This document shows, one piece after another, positions 34,104 through 38,616 of a stretch of 38,616 nt of DNA. Below the pieces are notes generated by a model. The model did not search any database. It saw only the letters and a list, made by a program, of their open reading frames with translations, and had not been told where the DNA came from. Every line of letters begins with the position of its first letter. Within the stretch, counting starts at the first letter, position 1. This stretch comes from Desulfovibrio sp. (GTDB taxonomy: Bacteria > Desulfobacterota > Desulfovibrionia > Desulfovibrionales > Desulfovibrionaceae), in the NCBI GenBank assembly GCA_017450275.1, contig JAFSVD010000036.1:1-38616 (forward strand), given 5' to 3'. The position numbers were made by a program, and so were the translations under genes.

Positions 34104-35729
34104 ATGGCTGAACGTGTTCTTGTTATTCCTGCTGTCAAAAAAAACGCGATTATTCCCGATCAGTTGGTGAAAAAACTCGCTGGCGAAACCTTGATTGCCC
34201 GTGCGCTTGCTACCGCACGGGCGGTTCAGCATCCAAGGGATATCTATGTTCTGACCGACAGCCAGGAAATTACGGTCATTTGCGAACGAGCGAATGTCCA
34301 TGTCCACTACAATCCCCGGATCCGCTTTGAGACCTTGGATATTGTGGCGGAGATGGAATTTCTTTTGAATGAGCTGGCAAAAACCTACGATTGCGCCATC
34401 ATCCAACGCGCTTCCTGCCCGCTGCTCACCTGGGTGACCATCGAAGAGGCGTGGAAGCGTTTTTGCCAAAAACGCGCCGATATGCTGGTCTCTGTCACCA
34501 AGGTGCATCAAAGGCTTTGGAACCTCAAAGACGGAACGCTTGCGCACTTTTTAGCCGATGCCAACCATCCTGTTGTGTTAGAAAATCGTGCGCTCGTGAT
34601 CCTCAACCTGCAACGCATGCACGAAAGCCAAAAGCCGCTCATTATCCCCTTTTATTTGGGTGATGCGGGCATTGAGATTGCAGGCTATCAGGATTGGTGG
34701 ATTTGCGAACGCTTACTCAAACGCCGCCATGTGGTCTTTGTAGTTGCCGGCTATCCTGCCATTGGCATGGGGCATGTCTTTCGAGCGCTCATGCTTGCCC
34801 ACGAAATCACCAACCACAAGATCACCTTTGTCTGCACCAAGGAAAGTGAGCTTGCGGTTGAAAACATTACCCTTCGGGACTATCCGGTTGTTCGCCAATC
34901 CGATTCGTTGGCTGAGACCGTTTTGCGCCTGCATCCCGATCTTGTGGTCAACGATTTTCTCGATACCCCGAAAGACTATATGGCCACCCTGGCTGCTGAA
35001 CATATTCCGCTTGTCAATTTCGAAGACGATGGTCCTGGCACAGCCTTTGCCGACCTTGTGGTCAACGCCCTCTATGAAGGGGAGACAAGTGATCCCAAAT
35101 ACTGTGTGGGTCCTGCCTATTTTTGCCTGCGCGATGAATTTCTGGAAGCGCAACGCAATCCCTTGCGCGACTCTGTCAAAACATTGCTTATAACCTTTGG
35201 CGGAACCGACCAATTCAACGCATCCAAGCGATGCTTAGACATTGTCGAACCCATTTGCAAAGCCTATGGCATTCACATTCGTCTTGTGGCAGGTCCTGGC
35301 TATGCCCACAGGGAATCCATGGAAGCCCATCTCAAAGAGCTGCAAAATCCCCTTGTCACCTTTACCTGGGCAACCAATATCATGAGCCGCATGATGGAAG
35401 GCTGTGATCTCGCCATCTGCGCTGCCGGGCGTACGGTCTACGAACTCGCCCATATGCGCATCCCGGGCATTGTGCTCGCCCACCATGAACGTGAGGCTCG
35501 CCACACCTTTGCCAGACCCAAACACGGCTTTGCCTTTCTGGGGCTTATGCAACGGGTAAGCGATCAAAAAATCCGCAATGTTTTTCTGGCCATGCTGAAG
35601 CAAGAAAGACGTGCCCGCTTCTGGGCACGACAAAATGCCCTGGACTTTACCAAGAACAAAGCCAGAGTGATTGCAAAAATCGAAGCCTTCCTGGATACGG
35701 AGAAAGACCCAAGCCCCTCATCCTTCTAA
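34104..35729 (+). CDS. Fusion: CMP-sugar-synthetase-like domain + PseG-like domain
   Basis: The 541-residue protein joins two domains. Residues 1-205 have the NeuA/PseF cytidylyltransferase layout: IPA at 8-10, IARALATA, VLTDSQEI, CAIIQRASCPLLT, ADMLVSVTKVHQRLW, and PFYLGDAGIEIAGYQDWWIC near the end. The usual CTP-binding RGGSKGIP loop is replaced by VKKNAIIPDQ, and the metal-binding D-I-D is G-I-E. Residues 209-541 are a GT-B protein of the PseG type (UDP-sugar hydrolase of pseudaminate synthesis): GYPAIGMGHVFRALMLA with H224, VNFEDDGPG, LLITFGGTDQFN and DLAICAAGRTVYELAHM. Such fusions exist in nonulosonate pathways, but no NeuB/PseI synthase gene is here. Either it activates amino-Kdo, or it makes another surface sugar. 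It starts 2 bases after kdnA with GAGG upstream. Confidence 0.72.
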   Translation: MAERVLVIPAVKKNAIIPDQLVKKLAGETLIARALATARAVQHPRDIYVLTDSQEITVICERANVHVHYNPRIRFETLDIVAEMEFLLNELAKTYDCAIIQRASCPLLTWVTIEEAWKRFCQKRADMLVSVTKVHQRLWNLKDGTLAHFLADANHPVVLENRALVILNLQRMHESQKPLIIPFYLGDAGIEIAGYQDWWICERLLKRRHVVFVVAGYPAIGMGHVFRALMLAHEITNHKITFVCTKESELAVENITLRDYPVVRQSDSLAETVLRLHPDLVVNDFLDTPKDYMATLAAEHIPLVNFEDDGPGTAFADLVVNALYEGETSDPKYCVGPAYFCLRDEFLEAQRNPLRDSVKTLLITFGGTDQFNASKRCLDIVEPICKAYGIHIRLVAGPGYAHRESMEAHLKELQNPLVTFTWATNIMSRMMEGCDLAICAAGRTVYELAHMRIPGIVLAHHEREARHTFARPKHGFAFLGLMQRVSDQKIRNVFLAMLKQERRARFWARQNALDFTKNKARVIAKIEAFLDTEKDPSPSSF

Positions 35730-35742
35730 TTCGGAGAGCTCT

Positions 35743-36432
35743 GTGCAAAACACCTATTGTGCCATCATTCAGGCTCGCTTGGGTTCATCCAGGCTTCCGC
35801 TGAAATCCCTTGTTGCCTTGCACGGGATTCCCATCATCGACTGGGTTGTCAATCGGGTTTCAACAGCCAAACGGCTGAACAAGGTTCTGGTGGCTATTCC
35901 GGCAACGGATCTCGATCAAGCTCTGGGAGCGCATCTTACAATGCGCGGCATCCCCTACGTCGCTGGCAGCGAAAACGATGTTCTCAACCGTTTCTATCAA
36001 GCGGCAAAAGCGGTTCAGGCACGCCATATCATACGCATCTGTGCTGACAATCCCCTTATATGGGGGGAGGCCATCGATCGCTTAATCGACTACTACGAGC
36101 AAACACAGCCCGACTATGCCTACAACCACATCCCGAAAGGCAATCGCTGGCCTGACGGTCTCGGCGCTGAAATCTGCTCCTTTGCCCTGCTTGAGGCCAT
36201 GGAAAACAAGGCAAAGGATGCCTCTGAGCGGGAGCACTGCATGAACTATATCTGGAACCACGCAGACTCCTTCAGCATAAAAACCTTTGATCCCGAAGAA
36301 CCCTGGCTTTGCCGACCAGATATCAAGCTCGATATCGATACCGTGGAAGACTACAACCGCCTAGCGCATTGTCCGCTCTCCATCGATATCCCGATACGCC
36401 AGCTGATCGATTGCTTCCCCAAACAATCGTAA
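35743..36432 (+). CDS. SpsF-like sugar nucleotidyltransferase
   Basis: The 229-residue protein is of the SpsF type, a relative of the CMP-sugar synthetases: CAIIQARLGSSRLPLKSLVA (family: Q-A-R-x-x-S-x-R-L-P-x-K), LVAIPATDLDQAL, GSENDVLNRFYQAAK, IRICADNPLI for metal and nucleotide, GLGAEICSFALLE and a late LDIDTVEDYNRL. Unlike the fusion protein before it, its loop and D-I-D motif are intact, so this may be the active CMP-transferase of the cluster. I chose GTG 35743, with CGGAGAG just in front; the frame is open further upstream but overlaps the previous gene with no family sequence. A strong terminator follows. Confidence 0.75.
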   Translation: MQNTYCAIIQARLGSSRLPLKSLVALHGIPIIDWVVNRVSTAKRLNKVLVAIPATDLDQALGAHLTMRGIPYVAGSENDVLNRFYQAAKAVQARHIIRICADNPLIWGEAIDRLIDYYEQTQPDYAYNHIPKGNRWPDGLGAEICSFALLEAMENKAKDASEREHCMNYIWNHADSFSIKTFDPEEPWLCRPDIKLDIDTVEDYNRLAHCPLSIDIPIRQLIDCFPKQS

Positions 36433-36437
36433 ATACC

Positions 36438-36466
36438 ACCCCCCTTCTTAGGGGGGTCTTTTTTTG
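36438..36466 (+). terminator. Terminator of the sugar cluster
   Basis: ACCCCCC and GGGGGGT form a 7-bp stem around TTCTTA, followed by CTTTTTTT. It lies 5 bases after the last stop. Confidence 0.9.
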
Positions 36467-36740
36467 CCCGCTTGCTTGATACCCGTTCAGAAAATCGCTC
36501 GTTCAAGGAACGCACATCCCCCTGCCTCATAGTCGATTGCGCCGAAGGCAATGTCGCCTTACAAGCTCATCCTCGGAAATGAAGCAGGATCAGCGACAGC
36601 CACGTGCATTGTAGGGAAAATCATTGCAACAGAACACAAGCAGAAAACGTGTGCCCATTGAGAGACAAAAGCCCAAAAAAACATCCCCCCGATAGGCTGT
36701 CTCATTGCCGTCTTGATTCGAGCATATGCTTGGCAACGCT
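36467..36740. other. Gap before the repeat array
   Basis: No gene, RNA or clear hairpin is supported here. The repeats to the right become recognisable from about 36760, by comparison with the third copy. Confidence 0.5.
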
Positions 36741-36759
36741 CTTTCTCTCCACAAAAGAT

Positions 36760-37559
36760 CCTGTCAGGCATACGCAACCTTATCCCATGCTTTTTTTGAC
36801 ACGATGCCAAAAGAGCAAGGCAAAGGCTGCTCATCTTTTCTGAAACGGCCAAACACAATCCTCAAATTTCCCAAGGCTTGGCCTGGTCAACGCTGCGTTA
36901 GCAACATTTTACCAACATTGAACGAACAAGAACCGACAAAATCCCGGAGAAGACTGGAGCATAGCCCCCATTGTGTCGCTTGTGTTGGCAAAATGTTCAT
37001 AAAATGTTCGTATCTTTTCGGCGCCCCTCCTTGCGATTCCCGACTTACCAACAAAGCAACAGCCCTAAGAAGAGCAATAAAACTGTATACCCTCCTTATT
37101 ACAGGAAAAAGCGCCCCCACCCACCTTGTTTTTGACATCTGGCAATCAACCACCATCGCCTGATCGTCAGGGAAAAAGCAGCCCACACTGCAACACCCGT
37201 TTCGCATCAAACGGTCTTTCCACGGACCACCCTACTTTTGGGCAAGGAACAACAACCCGCAGAATTCGAGCAGGCTCCCGGTCTTTCTGCTATTGCTTAC
37301 AGGCGCATCCAAAGTCCCCCGCCAGACATGCACGGCGCATGGTTTTGCACAGGGGGCAATGCCGCTCTTGGCCGCTTTGATTTGCGCGTATGCTCAAGAT
37401 CCCTAAGCACGCCCAGGCATGACTGTGGAGAGTGAAGAGGCTGAAAGAGGCTGTATAGAGGCTCTGAGCCCTTGATTTTGCCTCTTTGCTTTTGTCGTCC
37501 ATCCCCAGAGTCTCCTGGAGCAATCAAATCGCAGCGCACAATGAAGCCGCTGGCATCCT
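36760..37559. repeat. Long diverged tandem repeat, copy 1
   Basis: This copy shares blocks in the same order with copy 2: GCAACATTTTACCAACATTG (36901), GAGAAGACTGGAGCATAGC, CATCGCCTGATCGTCAGGG, ATTCGAGCAGGCTCCCGGTC, AGCACGCCCAGGCATGACTG and GGCATCCTTGGGCGATTACC. The left part (about 36775-36880, including TGCTCATCTTTTCTGAAACG) is shared with copy 3 but missing from copy 2. No protein family is recognisable in any frame, although several frames lack stops for long stretches on both strands. Outside the core, copies 1 and 2 differ by many substitutions and small indels, so the duplication is not recent. No transposase, terminal inverted repeats or target duplication were found. Confidence 0.85.
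36901..37034. repeat. Conserved core of repeat copy 1
   Basis: About 134 bases almost identical in all three copies (a few differences, clustered at three places). It is bounded by inverted arms AACATTTTAccAACATT (36903-36919) and its near-complement AATGTTcaTAAAATGTT (36992-37008), 15 of 17 positions paired, 72 bases apart. After the right arm comes CTTTTCGGCGCCCCTCCTTGC. Conservation against diverged flanks suggests selection or recent conversion between copies. Confidence 0.8.
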
Positions 37560-38328
37560 TGGGCGATTACCCCTTTTACCAACACAGAGCCTTAGGCCAA
37601 GCACAATGCCTGGCCAATTTTCCAAAGGCTTGGCCTGATCAACGCTGCGTTAGCAACATTTTACCAACATTGAACGAACAAGAAGCAACAAAATCCCGGA
37701 GAAGCCTGGAACATAGCCCCCATTGTGTCGCTTGTGTTGGCAAAATGTTCATAAAATGTTCGTATCTTTTCGGCGCCCCTCCTTGCGATTCCCGACTTAC
37801 CAACAAACCAACAGCCCTAAGAGGAGCAATAAGACTGTATACTCTCCTTATTACAGGAAAAAGCGCCCACACCCAGACTGTTTTCGGCAACATTTTGGCA
37901 ATCGACCAGCATCGCCTGATCGTCAGGGAAAAAGCACCCCACGCTGCGACAGCTATTTTGCGTCAAACGGTCTTTCCACGGATCACCCTGTTTTCGAGCA
38001 AGGAACAACGACCCACAGAATTCGAGCAGGCTCCCGATCTTTCTGCCATTGCTTGCAGGCGCATCCAGAGTCCCCCGACAGACACGCAGGATTTCGTACA
38101 GGGGCTGATGCCGCTCTTGGCCGCTCTGATTTGCGCGAAGATCCCCAAGCACGCCCAGGCATGACTGTGGAAGGTGGAGAGGCTGAAAGGGTCTGCCTTG
38201 CCTTTGCCGCTACGCTTTTGTCGTCCACAACAACCCAGGGATCTCCTGGGACAATCAAATCGCAGCACACAATGGAGACACGGCATTCTTGGGCGATTGC
38301 TCTCTGAGTCCTTTTGCCAGTCAATATT
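37560..38328. repeat. Long diverged tandem repeat, copy 2
   Basis: Same block order as copy 1, offset 752 bases at the core. Its left part is shortened: the run containing CTTTTCTGAAACGGC seen in copies 1 and 3 is absent and replaced by CCTTAGGCCAAGCACAATGC-type sequence. Frames that are continuous in copy 1 shift against each other here (for example PDDQAMVVDC on the minus strand is followed by a different frame), which argues against a conserved protein. The end, GGCATTCTTGGGCGATTGC, matches the corresponding point at the end of copy 1. Confidence 0.85.
37653..37786. repeat. Conserved core of repeat copy 2
   Basis: Same element as the copy 1 core, with inverted arms at 37655-37671 and 37744-37760. 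Compared with copy 1 the plus-strand frame through the core and the following 80 bases has six amino-acid-changing and two silent codon differences, so that protein frame is not under purifying selection. Confidence 0.8.
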
Positions 38329-38616
38329 TGTCCTGAGGCTGTTTGGCAAACGAGATCAGCGACCGCCTTGACAAGTTGCCCATGCCCAAAGAGTGTAAGG
38401 CAAGGCTGCTCGTCTTTTCTGAAACGGCTCACCCCCAATTTTTTGCCCTTTCCCAAGGTTTGGCCTGATCAACGCTGCGTTAGCAACATTTTACCAACAT
38501 TGAACGAACAAGAACCAACAAAATCCCGGAGAAGCCTGGATCATAGCCCCCATTGTGTCGCTTGTGTTGGCAAAATGTTCATAAAATGTTCGTATCTTTT
38601 CGGCGCCCCTCCTTGC
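38329..38616. repeat. Long tandem repeat, copy 3 (cut by window end)
   Basis: Begins with sequence related to the left part of copy 1 (GGCAAGGCTGCTCGTCTTTT, CTGAAACGGC) and runs into the core. The window ends inside the core, so the array very probably continues. Core spacing from copy 2 is 830 bases. Confidence 0.85.
38483..38616. repeat. Conserved core of repeat copy 3
   Basis: Inverted arms at 38485-38501 and 38574-38590. One change here turns a minus-strand reading frame that is open in copies 1 and 2 into a stop (GGGCTATGA), which speaks against that frame being a gene. Confidence 0.8.

Noticed and set aside
36887..37000. Small minus-strand gene in the repeat core (MNILPTQATQWGLC...), with AAGGAGG upstream
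   Set aside because: AAGGAGG lies about 27 bases before the ATG, too far for a ribosome site, and copy 3 has an in-frame stop after WGL. Differences between copies 1 and 2 do not favour silent changes.
37472..38164. 230-codon plus-strand frame across repeat copy 2
   Set aside because: The corresponding frame in copy 1 is shorter and shifted, there is no ribosome site or known domain, and changes between copies are mostly residue-altering.
36760..38616. CRISPR or REP array
   Set aside because: The repeating unit is about 750-830 bases with irregular spacing; no short repeat alternates with unique spacers of constant size.

Overview
The window looks like a chromosome segment of a flagellated Gram-negative bacterium of the Desulfovibrio group (Desulfobacterota). 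This is inferred from three things: the order flhF-flhG-fliA-cheY-fliL, the neighbours coaX-eno-folD, and an envelope with RND efflux and Kdo-type sugar genes. No rRNA is present, so the assignment rests on gene order and protein style only.

Layout. Bases 1-820 are a decayed stretch with a frameshifted HigA-type antitoxin relic and tRNA-Ser(GCU). Bases 1044-5956 are a flagellar regulatory operon: flhF, flhG, fliA, cheY, fliL and two small conserved-looking genes, with a candidate sigma-54 promoter in front. A convergent TraT-like exported protein gene follows (5995-6591), then a gene-poor stretch, then topA and an XdhC-family gene. Bases 10712-16552 encode a complete tripartite RND efflux pump (lipoprotein adaptor, HAE1 transporter, outer-membrane factor). 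This leads into a small exported protein and the overlapping genes galE, ispD and glnS, then tRNA-Lys(UUU). On the minus strand lie an unusually long flagellin (898 aa) and a small companion gene. Next come a CopA copper ATPase with metal-binding domains at both ends, asnS, coaX, eno and folD.

Bases 31830-36432 hold a tight four-gene sugar cluster. KdnB-like and KdnA-like enzymes (8-amino-8-deoxy-Kdo synthesis as known from Shewanella) are followed by a fusion of a CMP-sugar-synthetase-like domain with a PseG-like domain, and then by an SpsF-like nucleotidyltransferase. This combination suggests a modified Kdo or nonulosonate-type surface sugar.

From about 36.7 kb to the window end lies a tandem array of long diverged repeats (spacing 752 and 830 bases, third copy cut by the window edge). 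Each copy carries a much better conserved core with AACATTTTA-type inverted arms. I could not assign the array to any known element; it and the sugar cluster are the parts most worth following up.
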